Below, in pieces: positions 1-9,347 of a stretch of DNA of 64,000 bases. The stretch lies in the NCBI GenBank assembly GCA_025056175.1, contig JANWWK010000061.1, positions 30,861-94,860 on the forward strand, given 5' to 3'. A program made the translations under genes and the position numbers. This DNA is from Anaerolineales bacterium (lineage in GTDB: Bacteria; Chloroflexota; Anaerolineae; Anaerolineales; Villigracilaceae). The number at the start of each line of letters is the position of its first letter. Positions within the stretch are counted from its first letter, which is position 1. Under the pieces are notes generated by a model. That model had not been told where the DNA came from, did not search any database, and worked only from the letters and a program-made list of their open reading frames with translations.

Positions 1-2001
1 GAGAGTGTGCCAACCGCCCTGCCGGCCTCCGAAACGCCCAACCCCGAGATTCCACCGGAATACCTGACCCAGGCCGCCCTGCCGCGCACCATCCCGCCCT
101 CACCTACCGATATTGCGACCGAAACTCCCATTCCTACCATTACCCCATCGATTACGCCCACCGCCACACCCAGCCCCACACGCACGCCGCGCGTGTTTGC
201 ACCCGCAGGTGCCGGAACGCCGGTGATTGACTTTGGCTTCCCTGCCATTCAGATTGAAAGCGTGCCACGCCTGCTTCCCATCTGGCAAGCCATGCAGCCG
301 GTCATCCGGCAAACCGCTCTCAGCGGCGATGGGCAAAAATTATTCGTCAGCACAGCCAACGGTTTGTTTGTGTTCGACTCAACAGGTGCACGTCTGGCGT
401 ACTGGCGCGATGTCTTCACCACCTCCCTGCCTTGTTCAACCTGTCTGAGCGTCAACCGCGATGGCTCGCTGTTTGCCGTTCTCACACGCAACGCCGGACG
501 GTGGGAAGCACAGGTGTACGAAGTGCGGGATGTCCAAGCGAAATCCCTGCGTTTGAGCATTCCCCTGGAGGGCAACTATCGCGAAACAGAAAATGAAGGG
601 CTGGTCTTACTCTCGCCCGACGGTGTCTTTCTGGCCTATGCTGCTGGCGAGGCGCCTGTGCGCGTGTTCAACCTGAACACCGGGCGACAGGTACTGACCA
701 TCGCAAAACCCTTACGTAACCTGCAATTCAGCGGCGATGGCAGCCGCCTGGCCGTGCGCGATGGCCGCAATCTCTTGTTGTATGATACCCAAACGTGGGA
801 CAAGCCCACCACGCTCTTACTCCCCGCCAACGACACACCATTTGCGCTCTCCGGGGATAGCCGTTTGCTGGCCATCACCTTTGGCAACCGCTTGCGCATT
901 TATCAGATTCAAGACCTGAAACCCACCCGGGAAGTGACTGTGCCGGATGGCAAAGCGCGGCGATGGCAACTTTCATTCGTCAACGAAACTCTCCTGCGGG
1001 GCATCAGCGTAGCCTGGAATGTGAAACGCACCCTCGCCACCGTCGTCATCGCCGAATGGGAGCCGCTCAGCGGGCAAAACCTGCGCTTTGAGACCTTTGA
1101 GACCGCCACACTCTCCCCCTTCCCGCCAGATTGGCCTTCAGAACTGCCCCTCGAAGATTCCTCCAACGGGTTGGGGGTAGGCGAATATCACGCCTTTCGC
1201 TACATCACCAGCGAAATGCTTCTGATTGGCACACCACACAAAGTGTGCTGGGTCAAAATTCTTTCTGGCGAACAAAACTGCGTTACCGACCCGGAAAATC
1301 TCCTCTTCACCACCGACACCATTGCGCTAAAAGAAATTGTTCAGGAAAAACGTACCCTGTTGCAAACCTGGCGGGGAGAAACCATCCTGGATGTGTTCGG
1401 TGATTATCGCGTGCGGGCGGTAGACCGCATTGGCGAATGGGTCTTGATTGACGTGCGCGGCGCAGCCGCAGATTTATACGCCAAAGGCCGGCCGCGCGCG
1501 TCCGAATCGGTCGGCGGTGCCTTCCAGGCATTTGCCGAAACACGCACCCTGTTCGCCTATACCACCCAACAAAAAAACAAAACCTTCGTCATCACCATCT
1601 TCGATAAAACGACCGGCAAAACGATTGCCCAGCAAAAAGACGTATTTCTGCTCTCGCCGCTCACAATGAGCCGCCAGGGGACACTTCTGCTGCTCAAGCG
1701 TGACCTGGATAAGGGCCTGACGATTGTGCTGTCTATGGCGCCGCCGCGTTACACGCTGCGCGAGGTCAAACGGCTGGCATTCGAGGCCGAAGTGCTGGCA
1801 ATGGTCTATTCAACGCAAGAAAATCTGCTGGCATTTGCACTTTCGGATGGGTCGGTGGTTGTGTACTCGTCCGATTTGGAACTGCGCGAGGTCTTCCAGG
1901 CATTCGATAGTCCCGTCACTGCTCTGGCTTTCAGTCCTGATGACCGGTTTCTGGCCGCTGCCTCGGCCGAAGGCATCCGCGTTTTTGCGGTCAGACCCTG
2001 A
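1..2001 (+). CDS. Beta-propeller (WD40/YVTN-like) surface protein, 5' end cut by the window
   Basis: The frame is open from the first base, so the real start and any signal peptide lie outside the window. The first 65 or so visible residues are a Thr/Pro-rich stalk (repeated TPT, TPS), typical of cell-surface linkers in Anaerolineae. The rest is a run of blades with motifs such as LSGDGQKLFVST, LSPDGVFLAYA, FSGDGSRLAVRD and FSPDDRFLAAAS, the pattern of WD40 or YVTN propellers. At least six blades can be seen. No catalytic residue is evident. The propeller probably sits outside the membrane and binds protein or glycan, but the ligand cannot be read from the sequence. A strong hairpin follows the stop codon. 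Confidence 0.8.
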   Translation, partial: ESVPTALPASETPNPEIPPEYLTQAALPRTIPPSPTDIATETPIPTITPSITPTATPSPTRTPRVFAPAGAGTPVIDFGFPAIQIESVPRLLPIWQAMQPVIRQTALSGDGQKLFVSTANGLFVFDSTGARLAYWRDVFTTSLPCSTCLSVNRDGSLFAVLTRNAGRWEAQVYEVRDVQAKSLRLSIPLEGNYRETENEGLVLLSPDGVFLAYAAGEAPVRVFNLNTGRQVLTIAKPLRNLQFSGDGSRLAVRDGRNLLLYDTQTWDKPTTLLLPANDTPFALSGDSRLLAITFGNRLRIYQIQDLKPTREVTVPDGKARRWQLSFVNETLLRGISVAWNVKRTLATVVIAEWEPLSGQNLRFETFETATLSPFPPDWPSELPLEDSSNGLGVGEYHAFRYITSEMLLIGTPHKVCWVKILSGEQNCVTDPENLLFTTDTIALKEIVQEKRTLLQTWRGETILDVFGDYRVRAVDRIGEWVLIDVRGAAADLYAKGRPRASESVGGAFQAFAETRTLFAYTTQQKNKTFVITIFDKTTGKTIAQQKDVFLLSPLTMSRQGTLLLLKRDLDKGLTIVLSMAPPRYTLREVKRLAFEAEVLAMVYSTQENLLAFALSDGSVVVYSSDLELREVFQAFDSPVTALAFSPDDRFLAAASAEGIRVFAVRP

Positions 2002-2010
2002 GAGAACGAA

Positions 2011-2038
2011 AAACGGGGACGGCGTGCCGCCCCCGTTT
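2011..2038. terminator. Bidirectional hairpin between convergent genes
   Basis: AAACGGGG at 2011-2018 pairs with CCCCGTTT at 2031-2038, and CGGC/GCCG extends the stem inward to a two-base loop. The A-run before and T-run after the stem suit termination on both strands, between the propeller gene and gdhA. Confidence 0.75.
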
Positions 2039-2055
2039 CCATAGACCATCTGGCG

Positions 2056-3342
2056 CTATACCCAACCGCGCAACTGCATGGCCTTGACCACCCGGTCAAT
2101 CGCCACCATATAAGCGGCATCGCGCATATATACTTTTTCGCGCAGGCTCATATTCAAGACGGCGTGGAAGGCCTGTGTCATCTTGGTATCCAGTTTTTGC
2201 AGCACTTCTTCCTTCGTCCAGTAGAAGTTCATATCGTTCTGCACCGATTCGAAGTAAGAAGTCGTCACGCCGCCCGCATTGCACAGAAAATCGGGGATAT
2301 TGAAAATGCCGTTGGCTTTGAAGAACTCATCGGCTTCGGGCGTGCAGGGGCCGTTGGCGCCTTCCGCCACAATTTTGATACCTTTCGACATCTTTTGAAC
2401 CGTATCGGCGTTGACATGGCCTTCGATGGCCGCCGGAATCAGAACGTTGGCGTCCTTCTCAATCCACTTATCACCATCTTCCACGATGTAGCCCGAATCC
2501 AGCGCTTTTTTCTTGTCAATCGTGCCATACTGATCGGTGATGCTCATCAAGAAACGGGGATTGACGCCGTCTTTGTGGCTGTAGGTGTAAGCCGTTTTGT
2601 CGTTGCGGTCCCAGCATGAGACGCACGCCACTGTACCGCCCAACAGTTCGGTAAAGCCAATAGCGGCATATTGCGCCACATTCCCAAAGCCCTCAATGGC
2701 CGCCACCGAATTTTTGGGGTCAATGTTCAGGTACTTCATTGCCTCGCGCACGGTGTAAATCACACCAAAACCAGTGGCTTCGGTGCGGCCTTCGGAGCCG
2801 CCACCGCCCAACGGCTTGCCGGTGAACACGCCGGGGGTGTATTCGCCAACCAGTTTGGAGTACTCATCCATCATCCAGCCCATCATCTGCGGGGTCGTGC
2901 CGACATCCGGCGCAGGAACATCCAGGCGCGGGCCGATATTCTTCCACATCACCTGCACCCAGCCGCGGCACAGACGTTCCTTTTCCGTGGTGGAGAGCGT
3001 GGAGGGGTCTACCACCACACCGCCCTTACCGCCGCCCAACGGAATATCGGCCACAGCACACTTCCAGGTCATCCAGGTCGCCAAAGCACGCACCGTATCG
3101 AGAGTCTCCGAAGGGTGAAAGCGGATACCGCCCTTATTCGGGCCACGCGCATCGTTGTGCTGTACGCGATAGCCCTGAAAAACGCGCAGAGAACCGTCAT
3201 CCATCCGAATGGGGATGCGGAAACTGTACTCGCGCATCGGCCAGCGCAGCACTTCGGCAATTTGCGGGTCCAGGTTGAGCAGCTTGGCGACACCATCGAA
3301 CTGCTTCTGAGCCATCTCGAACGCATTGATTTGTCCAGTCAT
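2056..3342 (-). CDS. gdhA: Glutamate dehydrogenase (Glu/Leu/Phe/Val family)
   Basis: This 428-residue protein catalyses reversible oxidative deamination of glutamate to 2-oxoglutarate and ammonia with NAD(P), linking amino-acid catabolism to the TCA cycle in the cytoplasm. The substrate-binding stretch GPNKGGIRFHP is at about residues 68-77. The lysine-containing glycine loop PLGGGKGGV is at 101-109, and the Rossmann nucleotide motif EGFGNVAQ at 217-224. Length fits the 410-450 residue hexameric bacterial and archaeal type. The start is chosen from the Shine-Dalgarno CAGGAG about six bases upstream. It stands alone and is convergent with the propeller gene. Coenzyme choice (NAD or NADP) is not clear from the sequence. 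Confidence 0.95.
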   Translation of the reverse strand: MTGQINAFEMAQKQFDGVAKLLNLDPQIAEVLRWPMREYSFRIPIRMDDGSLRVFQGYRVQHNDARGPNKGGIRFHPSETLDTVRALATWMTWKCAVADIPLGGGKGGVVVDPSTLSTTEKERLCRGWVQVMWKNIGPRLDVPAPDVGTTPQMMGWMMDEYSKLVGEYTPGVFTGKPLGGGGSEGRTEATGFGVIYTVREAMKYLNIDPKNSVAAIEGFGNVAQYAAIGFTELLGGTVACVSCWDRNDKTAYTYSHKDGVNPRFLMSITDQYGTIDKKKALDSGYIVEDGDKWIEKDANVLIPAAIEGHVNADTVQKMSKGIKIVAEGANGPCTPEADEFFKANGIFNIPDFLCNAGGVTTSYFESVQNDMNFYWTKEEVLQKLDTKMTQAFHAVLNMSLREKVYMRDAAYMVAIDRVVKAMQLRGWV

Positions 3343-3385
3343 TATCGTCTCCTGTCAGAATGTGACTGAAATGGTGAGAAAATAT

Positions 3386-3417
3386 AAGCGGGCAACCGGA
3401 ACGCTGCCCGCTTTTTT
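3386..3417 (+). terminator. Hairpin plus T-run in the gdhA/ogt divergent region
   Basis: AAGCGGGCA (3386-3394) pairs with TGCCCGCTT (3405-3413), and the T-run ends at 3417. Read on the + strand it is a standard intrinsic terminator, yet the only thing upstream on that strand is antisense to gdhA. Read on the minus strand the same stem lies in the gdhA leader. It may block antisense transcription or form a leader structure. Confidence 0.6.
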
Positions 3418-3432
3418 ACGGAGTAATGTCTT

Positions 3433-3491
3433 GCGTCTGACGCATAGGGTTCATGTCAACCTTGGGTTGATACAGTACAAGATTACATGAA
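3433..3491. promoter_or_regulatory. Nested dyads upstream of gdhA, possible operator
   Basis: Three inverted repeats lie together: GCGTC-T-GACGC (3433-3443); TTCATGT (3450-3456) with ACATGAA (3485-3491); and inside that pair TCAACC (3456-3461) with GGTTGA (3465-3470). No gene covers them. The layout resembles an operator for gdhA or for the divergent ogt gene, but no regulator can be assigned. Confidence 0.4.
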
Positions 3492-3590
3492 TTTCAAAGG
3501 CAAGTCAATATGAGAGTTGTCACGAAATCGGGCGTTCTTTGTCAGACAAAGGTAAAATCAGGACTATCCTGCCTTTTGGAGACTTGCACA

Positions 3591-4136
3591 ATGAAAACTC
3601 TCTATATCGGACATACCGGTGAAACGCCGCTCGGCGAGATTTGGGTCGCCGTTTCGGAAAGCGGCCTGGTGGCAGTGGATTTTCCATCCACACGCGAAGC
3701 GTTTACAATCGCGCTCAAACAGCGTCATGCCGCCGAAGTGGTCTTTGACCTGCAGCGGACTGCTGAAGCCGTGCGTCAATTGCGCGAATACGCTGCCGGA
3801 GAACGCCGCACCTTCACCCTGCCTGTTGACTGGTCGGGGATGGGAACATTTCAGCAAAAGGTGCTGGAACTGACCCGGCAGATTCCGTATGGCGAAACAC
3901 GCACTTATCAGCACCTGGCGGCCCAGTTGGGCAACCCGCGCGCCGCTCGCGCCATTGCGCGCGCGCAGGCCACCAACCCTATCCCGCTGGTCATCCCCTG
4001 TCATCGTGTCATCGGCAGTGATGGCGCGCTGCGTGGCTATGGCGCAGGCAAAGGAATCGCCACCAAACAACAACTGCTCGACCTGGAAGCCCACAGCAAG
4101 CCGACCGCTCTGGATGCTGGCAAGAACACCCCATAA
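3591..4136 (+). CDS. ogt: Methylated-DNA-protein-cysteine S-methyltransferase
   Basis: This 181-residue suicide enzyme moves alkyl groups from O6-alkylguanine (and O4-alkylthymine) in DNA onto its own cysteine. The active-site motif PCHRV is at residues 136-140 with acceptor Cys137. The helix-turn-helix with its arginine finger (PRAARAIARA) comes just before, and GETRTYQHLA precedes that, as in the family. The N-terminal RNase-H-like domain is present. I chose the ATG at 3591, preceded by GGAGA, over an upstream in-frame start that would add 27 unrelated residues. The next gene starts 12 bases downstream, so the two are probably co-transcribed. Confidence 0.95.
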   Translation: MKTLYIGHTGETPLGEIWVAVSESGLVAVDFPSTREAFTIALKQRHAAEVVFDLQRTAEAVRQLREYAAGERRTFTLPVDWSGMGTFQQKVLELTRQIPYGETRTYQHLAAQLGNPRAARAIARAQATNPIPLVIPCHRVIGSDGALRGYGAGKGIATKQQLLDLEAHSKPTALDAGKNTP

Positions 4137-4147
4137 GTGAACCGCCA

Positions 4148-4903
4148 ATGAACGAAGCCACCGAATACATCCCCCGGCGCGCCATGAGCATCCACGCTCA
4201 CCCCGACGACCAGGAATTTACTGTGGGGGGAACGCTGGCAAAATGGGCACGTGCTGGCTGCGAAATCGTTGCCATCACCATCACGAGTGGCGATTCGGGC
4301 TGCAATGACCCTGCCAGAGATGCCTCCTACAAACCCGAACTGGCAAAAATCCGCGAGGCCGAACAACTGGCCGCCAACGCCGTGCTGGGCATCCGTGAAG
4401 CGGTCTTTCTGCGTTATCCCGATGGCGAACTGGAAGCGACCCTCGCGCTGCGCAAAGAACTGACGCGCCTGATTCGCTTGTACCGCCCCGATGTCATCGT
4501 GACTGGCGACCCGCAAGGCGTCTTCTATGGAAACGGCTACATCAACCATCCTGACCATCGCGCAGCAGCACAGGCCGCGCTGTATGCCACTTTCCCTTCT
4601 GCCGGCACACGGTTGATTTTCACTGACCTGCTGGAAGCAGGATATGAACCACACAACGTCAAGCGGGTGTACGTTCACGGCGCCGAAAAACCCGATACGT
4701 GGATAGATATTTCCGATACCATCCATCTGAAAATCGAAGCACTGAAAAAGCACGTTTCACAACTGGGCGATTGGGACCCAACGGAAACGATTCAGAAGTG
4801 GGCAGAAGAAGATGGCCGTGAACGCGGCTTACGATATTCCGAATCGTTCAAAGTGATGGTGTTGGTTGAAGAGGATGCTTCCCACGCGCCCGGAAAGGAT
4901 TAA
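4148..4903 (+). CDS. PIG-L family (LmbE-like) deacetylase
   Basis: This 251-residue zinc-dependent deacetylase belongs to the family of PIG-L, MshB and BshB, which remove N-acetyl groups from glucosaminyl conjugates. The zinc-binding signature HAHPDDQE is at residues 16-23, followed by GGTLAKWARAG, TSGDSG, and a second metal histidine in NHPDHRAA at about residue 138. The substrate is unknown: it could act on a thiol precursor (bacillithiol or mycothiol type) or a polysaccharide. It lies 11 bases after ogt, and its stop codon shares a base with the start of the next gene, so the three form one transcription unit. Confidence 0.88.
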   Translation: MNEATEYIPRRAMSIHAHPDDQEFTVGGTLAKWARAGCEIVAITITSGDSGCNDPARDASYKPELAKIREAEQLAANAVLGIREAVFLRYPDGELEATLALRKELTRLIRLYRPDVIVTGDPQGVFYGNGYINHPDHRAAAQAALYATFPSAGTRLIFTDLLEAGYEPHNVKRVYVHGAEKPDTWIDISDTIHLKIEALKKHVSQLGDWDPTETIQKWAEEDGRERGLRYSESFKVMVLVEEDASHAPGKD

Positions 4904-5577
4904 TGGAGAGCGCGCTCCTGTTTCTCATCTTCACCTGTGCAGCGGTCGAATGGCTGGCGGTCAGCAAAGGCTGGCGCAAGGTGGAATATCTCGCCAAGCC
5001 GGGTGTCATGGTTTTGCTGTTGGGTTGGCTGGCACTGGCAGGTGGACTGAGCGGCGCGCTGACATGGTTTGGCACAGGCATTTTGCTCTCAATGGCCGGT
5101 GACATCTTCCTGCTGCTCCCAAACGAACGCCGCTGGTTCTTGTTCGGGTTGGGCGCCTTCCTACTGGCACACCTGGCTTACACTCTTGGATTAAATATGC
5201 CGCCTGCGCCGCTTACGCCTCTCGTGTTGGGCCTGGCGCTGTTCGTGGGAATAAGCGTTTTGCCACTCATCCGGCGCATTTTGCTCGGCCTGCGCGAAAA
5301 AGGCTTGCGCCGCCTGGTTGAGCCGGTGCGTTATTACGCTACAGCCATCACGCTGATGCTTTTTTCGGCGCTGGCAACACTGTTTCGCTCCGATTGGAGG
5401 AACACCCCTGCCTATCTGGTCAGCCTGGGGGCGGCTTTGTTTGCGATTTCGGATGCAGTTCTCGCCTGGGACAAGTTCGTCACTCCTGTGCGGCGCGGAC
5501 GGCTGATTGTGATGGTCACATATCATCTGGGGCAACTTTTGCTGGCGATGGGGGCGGTGGAGCAGTTTGGAAAATAA
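4903..5577 (+). CDS. YhhN family (TMEM86-like) membrane protein
   Basis: This 224-residue protein has about seven or eight membrane helices and the YhhN features WFGTGILLSMAGDIFLLLP and FALGAFLLAHLAYTLGLN-like helices. Mammalian homologues (TMEM86) hydrolyse lysoplasmalogens; the role of bacterial members is less clear. It starts on the last base of the upstream deacetylase gene (TAATG), which implies translational coupling. A 13-bp stem-loop follows the stop. Confidence 0.8.
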   Translation: MESALLFLIFTCAAVEWLAVSKGWRKVEYLAKPGVMVLLLGWLALAGGLSGALTWFGTGILLSMAGDIFLLLPNERRWFLFGLGAFLLAHLAYTLGLNMPPAPLTPLVLGLALFVGISVLPLIRRILLGLREKGLRRLVEPVRYYATAITLMLFSALATLFRSDWRNTPAYLVSLGAALFAISDAVLAWDKFVTPVRRGRLIVMVTYHLGQLLLAMGAVEQFGK

Positions 5578-5611
5578 CCACCGCAGACCTTCTTGCATGG
5601 TCTGCGGTGGT
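5577..5611. terminator. 13-bp perfect stem-loop between convergent genes
   Basis: The arm at 5577-5589 (ACCACCGCAGACC) is exactly complementary to the arm at 5599-5611, with a nine-base loop. There is no T-run on either side, so it may be a U-less terminator or a 3'-end stabiliser between the YhhN gene and cysS. Confidence 0.6.
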
Positions 5612-5646
5612 CGGGTTGGTGATAAAGTCAAGATTGGACAGGTCGG

Positions 5647-7044
5647 TCAGGAGTAACGCCAGGTGCTGCCTTCGCGGCTGTCTTCGACGATGACGCCGAG
5701 TTCCTTCAAGCGGTCGCGAATCATATCGGACAACGCCCATAGTTTTTGTTTGCGCGCTTCGGTACGGACTTCGAGCAGGAGTTCAATAAATTTATCGGCG
5801 TCGCCTGCGCCGCGTTTTTCGGTCAGCCGCAGCCCCAGTACACCGGTCAATTTGCGGAGGGTATCCTGTGCAGGGCGCAGTTGTGATTCGGTCGCGCCAG
5901 CGTCGCGAGCAGTGTTGATGGCGCGCACAAAATCGAAGAGCGCCCCCAACGCGCCGGCGGTGTTGAAGTCATCATCCATTGCTTCGGTGAAAGCAGTTTC
6001 TACTGTCTGGATGGCTGCCGGCAACGCCACGACTGCATCAGCGGTAGAATCGGCACTTTTGTTAATAGCCGGTCGCAGGGCCGATTTCAGGCGTTCCAGG
6101 CCTTTTTCGGCGGCATCCAGGGTTTCCTCGTTAAAAACGAGCGGCGCGCGGTAACTGCCGTTCAACACCAGCATACGCATCACATCAGCATCCCGCTTTG
6201 AGAGAAATTCTTTGATGCTGATGATGTTGCCAAGCGATTTAGACATCTTCTCGCCACCCAGTTGCAACATGCCGTTGTGCATCCAATAGCGGGCAAAAGG
6301 CTTGCCGGTATAGCTTTCGGTTTGGGCAATTTCATTCTCGTGGTGCGGAAAGATAAGGTCGTTTCCGCCGCCGTGAATGTCTATCTGCTCGCCGAGTTCA
6401 GCCAGGTTCATCGCCGAACATTCGATGTGCCAGCCCGGGCGGCCTTTGCCCCAGGGAGAATCCCACGCCGGTTCGCCGGGCTTGGCGGCCTTCCACAAGG
6501 CAAAATCCATCGGATGCTGTTTTTCTTCGCCGACTTCGATGCGCGCTCCGGCCTGCATTTCCTCCAGTTTCCGCCCCGAAAGCTTGCCGTAATCGTCATC
6601 TTTCGTCACACGAAAATACACATCTCCGCTGGGGGTAGGATACGCATACCCCCTCTCGATGAGACCCTGCACAAAAGCGATAATTTGCGGCATGGTCTTG
6701 CTCACCTGCGGTTTAGACGTGGCCGGCAGAATGTTGAGGTCTTCCAGGTTCTGGTTGAAATCTTCAATGTACTTTTGTGCAAGCGCAAATGGGTCTATGC
6801 CCATCTGGTTGGCACGCTGGATGATTTTGTCATCCACGTCGGTGTAGTTCATCACATGGCGGACGCGATACCCACGATATTCCAGGTAACGACGAATAAT
6901 GTCGAACACCAGTGCCGACATGGCGTGACCAACGTGCGCGTCGTTATAGACCGTCGGGCCACAGACATACATTTTGACGATGCCGGGTTCGAGCGTTTGC
7001 AATTCTTCTTTTTTGCGAGTCAGGGTGTTGTAAAGACGAATCAT
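5647..7044 (-). CDS. cysS: Cysteinyl-tRNA synthetase
   Basis: This 465-residue class I synthetase charges tRNA-Cys in the cytoplasm. The HIGH signature appears as HVGH (residues 37-40) after the zinc cysteine in YVCGPTVYN. Further signatures are [10 protein letters not shown] (201-210, second zinc Cys), [15 protein letters not shown], and KMSKS (266-270). The C-terminal DALR domain is present and the length is typical. The start codon follows GGAGAACG. The upstream region holds a heptamer repeat array and no T-box leader. Confidence 0.97.
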   Translation of the reverse strand: MIRLYNTLTRKKEELQTLEPGIVKMYVCGPTVYNDAHVGHAMSALVFDIIRRYLEYRGYRVRHVMNYTDVDDKIIQRANQMGIDPFALAQKYIEDFNQNLEDLNILPATSKPQVSKTMPQIIAFVQGLIERGYAYPTPSGDVYFRVTKDDDYGKLSGRKLEEMQAGARIEVGEEKQHPMDFALWKAAKPGEPAWDSPWGKGRPGWHIECSAMNLAELGEQIDIHGGGNDLIFPHHENEIAQTESYTGKPFARYWMHNGMLQLGGEKMSKSLGNIISIKEFLSKRDADVMRMLVLNGSYRAPLVFNEETLDAAEKGLERLKSALRPAINKSADSTADAVVALPAAIQTVETAFTEAMDDDFNTAGALGALFDFVRAINTARDAGATESQLRPAQDTLRKLTGVLGLRLTEKRGAGDADKFIELLLEVRTEARKQKLWALSDMIRDRLKELGVIVEDSREGSTWRYS

Positions 7045-7072
7045 GAGAGCGTTCTCCTGATGGGATTATAAG

Positions 7073-7107
7073 TGTCAGGGTTCAGGTGTCAAGTGTCAGG
7101 GGTAAGG
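7073..7107. repeat. Five tandem heptamers of the TGTCAGG type
   Basis: Units are TGTCAGG, GTTCAGG, TGTCAAG, TGTCAGG and GGTAAGG, in exact 7-base register, just upstream of cysS on its strand. This is a different consensus from the CAGTRAN heptamers elsewhere in the window. Confidence 0.75.
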
Positions 7108-7154
7108 AGCAGGCAATACGCGCAAAGACTACAGAATTGAACATCAGATTCGAT

Positions 7155-7181
7155 AAAAAAGGGGCGGTTCCAAAAAACCGC
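7155..7181 (-). terminator. Intrinsic terminator of the PIN-TRAM gene
   Basis: On the minus strand GCGGTT (7181-7176) pairs with AACCGC (7169-7164), followed by CCCC and six T residues (7160-7155). Confidence 0.8.
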
Positions 7182-7187
7182 ACCCGG

Positions 7188-7211
7188 CTCACTGTTCACT
7201 GCTTACTGACG
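7188..7211 (-). repeat. CAGTRAN heptamer array after the PIN-TRAM stop codon
   Basis: On the minus strand three units (CAGTAAG, CAGTGAA, CAGTGAG) lie in register about ten bases after the stop. The gene itself ends in CAG TGA, which resembles half a unit. Confidence 0.75.
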
Positions 7212-7218
7212 CGCTGAA

Positions 7219-8283
7219 TCACTGCTCTTCCGGCCTGGCAAAAATCATGCGTCCGGCGGCGGTTTGCAAAACTTTGGTAACGGTGACAAGACGAGTTTGG
7301 CCGATATAGCGGCTGCCATTCTCCACCACCACCATCGTGCCATCGTCCATATACCCTACCCCCTGGCTGGGTTCTTTGCCTTCCTGGATGATGGCAATTT
7401 CCAACGCTTCTCCGGGCAGTACCACCGATTTGACGGCGTTTGCCAGCTCATTGATATTGAGAATGGTTACCCCTTGCAATTCTGCCACGCGGTTCAGGTT
7501 GTAATCGTTCGTCAAAATCGGGCAACGCAACTGGCGCGCCAGGATGATGAGTTTATCATCCACCTCGCGCACGCCTTCCACGTCAATATCACTGATACGT
7601 ACATTGACAGTGGCTACCTTTTGCAATTCGGCCAGTACTTCCATGCCTCGCCGCCCACGCTGACGGCGCAACGCATCTGGCGAATCGGCGATGTATTGTA
7701 ATTCATTCAGCACGAAGCGCGGAATCAGCAGGGTTCCGGGCAAAAAACCGGTTTTAGCAATATCGGCCACGCGCCCGTCAATGATGACACTGGTATCCAG
7801 CAGGATGGTTCGTCCGCTCGTCCCCCAACCACCATTTCCGTTCGATGCCACATCGGGGCCTCGGCCGAGATTCGCCAGCACATTCATCATATCTGCCTGA
7901 CGCATGACGAACAGCGCAACCCCGAAATACCCAAACAAGACCACCGCCACAAACGGCAAAACACTGCCAAACGGGTCGGGCAGTTGCGAGAGCGGAAAGG
8001 TGAGCAGCGCTGCCACCAGCAAGCCCGCCACCAGACCCACCAACCCGGCCAGCAGATTTTCTGCCGAAATACGTATTAACAATCTCCGAATCAGGCGCAC
8101 CGGAACGGTCGTGAAGTAAGGTGTAGCCACCAGCCCAAACAAAGCGCCCACCGTGCCAATAGCGAGTGTGTAGGTAACGATTTCATCTGGCGCATTGCGT
8201 GAACCGAACCAAAACCCCCAGTATCCGCCAATGAGCATGAAAAGAATCATGCCAACAAGACGAAAAATGAAATCAGGACTCAT
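7219..8283 (-). CDS. PIN-TRAM membrane protein (YacL type)
   Basis: This 354-residue protein has four N-terminal membrane helices, then a PIN nuclease domain and a C-terminal TRAM RNA-binding domain. The PIN acidic residues are visible in LLDTSVIIDGR, FVLNELQYIAD, DVEGVREVDDKL and ILTNDYNLNR. The TRAM stretch includes GVGYMDDGTMVVVENG. B. subtilis YacL has the same build; the family is a likely membrane-anchored RNase with no settled substrate. I chose the ATG at 8283, preceded by AGGAG, rather than a start 32 codons upstream. The gene is monocistronic, with its own terminator. Confidence 0.9.
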   Translation of the reverse strand: MSPDFIFRLVGMILFMLIGGYWGFWFGSRNAPDEIVTYTLAIGTVGALFGLVATPYFTTVPVRLIRRLLIRISAENLLAGLVGLVAGLLVAALLTFPLSQLPDPFGSVLPFVAVVLFGYFGVALFVMRQADMMNVLANLGRGPDVASNGNGGWGTSGRTILLDTSVIIDGRVADIAKTGFLPGTLLIPRFVLNELQYIADSPDALRRQRGRRGMEVLAELQKVATVNVRISDIDVEGVREVDDKLIILARQLRCPILTNDYNLNRVAELQGVTILNINELANAVKSVVLPGEALEIAIIQEGKEPSQGVGYMDDGTMVVVENGSRYIGQTRLVTVTKVLQTAAGRMIFARPEEQ

Positions 8284-8417
8284 GAATAACTCCTGTGAAA
8301 GAATAAAACCAGAATAAATCCACAAGCAAAGAATAATTTGTTTTTCATCATAGCACGGCGGTTGCAAAGCGTCAATCAAAACGCTGCCCTTGTTGAGATA
8401 TTTCTTAAAGTTGCCCC

Positions 8418-9347
8418 CTAGGGAAGTGCAATTCTCTTCACAATTGCCAGCATTTCGCGTAAACGGCGCGCAGTCTCTTCAGCGCCGCCAGGGAAAGAGT
8501 CGAAGCGCGTGGTGTGAAACGCGTTGAGTGCAGCCCGACCACTTTCGGTCTCATGCAATCGTTCCAACGCTCGAACCAGAATGGCGCGATACGATGCATT
8601 CAGACCTGGACGCGCCAAAACCACCTGGCGGGGAATTTTCTCGGTACGAGCCAGTTCAACCAGTTGCTGGCTGATTTCCGGCGCCAAAACGATGTCAAAA
8701 TGATAATCATCCACAACCCCAGCCGCAGCTGTTCTGCTCAAAACCGCGCGCAGGGTCTCCTGGTCGCTCCCAGTGAAAACGAAACCCGCTTCCGTCCCGT
8801 TGATAGACGCATTAAAACCGGGTTTCCCAACCAGGTTCAAGCCCTGTTCGGCCAGATAGGCCAAAGGCAAAAAGAAACCAGAGGTAGATTGCGGTGCGCG
8901 CACGGCAATCAACCCACCCTGCAATTCATGCAACGTTTTGAATTCGCTATCGCGGCTGGCAAAAATAACCGATTGGGCTTCGGGGCGACCGAACTGCCAT
9001 CCGCGTAGAACGAATTCAGCCTGGCTCTGTTCGCTGACGAGCAAAGCCGGGTATGCGCTATCGAAGTACAAATCTACCACACCCGTTTTCATCCAATCGG
9101 CCATCTCATCCACCGAAGCGGCCACACGCACTTCTCCGCCGGTAATGCCATACTCCTGCAATCCCTTCGCCAGCACATCGGCCAACGGCTGAAGCTGGGA
9201 GGCATCTTCTGCCGCATTGCCCGAAATCACCCCTAACACCAGCAACCTGTTTTCGGGAATGACCACTTGCGGCGTGCAGGCTTGCCCTGCGCAGACCGAG
9301 AGAACGCATCCTATCAGAAAAAGAAATAATGGCAATCGGTTTGGCAT
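8418..9347 (-). CDS. PhnD-like substrate-binding lipoprotein (phosphate/phosphite/phosphonate type)
   Basis: This 309-residue periplasmic-binding-type protein matches the PhnD/SsuA-like family: LQPLADVLAKGL and AASVDEMADWMKTGVVDLYFDSAYPALLVSE, then a hinge and a second lobe with DDYHFDIV. The N-terminus is a lipoprotein signal; LIGC near residue 14 is the best lipobox, but other cysteines nearby make the processing site uncertain. No permease or ATPase gene lies beside it, so it is an orphan binding protein or a sensor input. It is transcribed divergently from the rpoN locus and shares its intergenic region, which raises the possibility that it provides the signal sensed there. Confidence 0.8.
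   Translation of the reverse strand: MPNRLPLFLFLIGCVLSVCAGQACTPQVVIPENRLLVLGVISGNAAEDASQLQPLADVLAKGLQEYGITGGEVRVAASVDEMADWMKTGVVDLYFDSAYPALLVSEQSQAEFVLRGWQFGRPEAQSVIFASRDSEFKTLHELQGGLIAVRAPQSTSGFFLPLAYLAEQGLNLVGKPGFNASINGTEAGFVFTGSDQETLRAVLSRTAAAGVVDDYHFDIVLAPEISQQLVELARTEKIPRQVVLARPGLNASYRAILVRALERLHETESGRAALNAFHTTRFDSFPGGAEETARRLREMLAIVKRIALP

Noticed and set aside
2671..3369. A 232-codon open frame on the + strand opposite gdhA
   Set aside because: It is entirely antisense to a clear gene and has no known motif or RBS; high GC content keeps such frames open.
7045..7218. T-box riboswitch upstream of cysS
   Set aside because: No T-box sequence or specifier loop is seen; the gap holds heptamer repeats and the terminator of the next gene.
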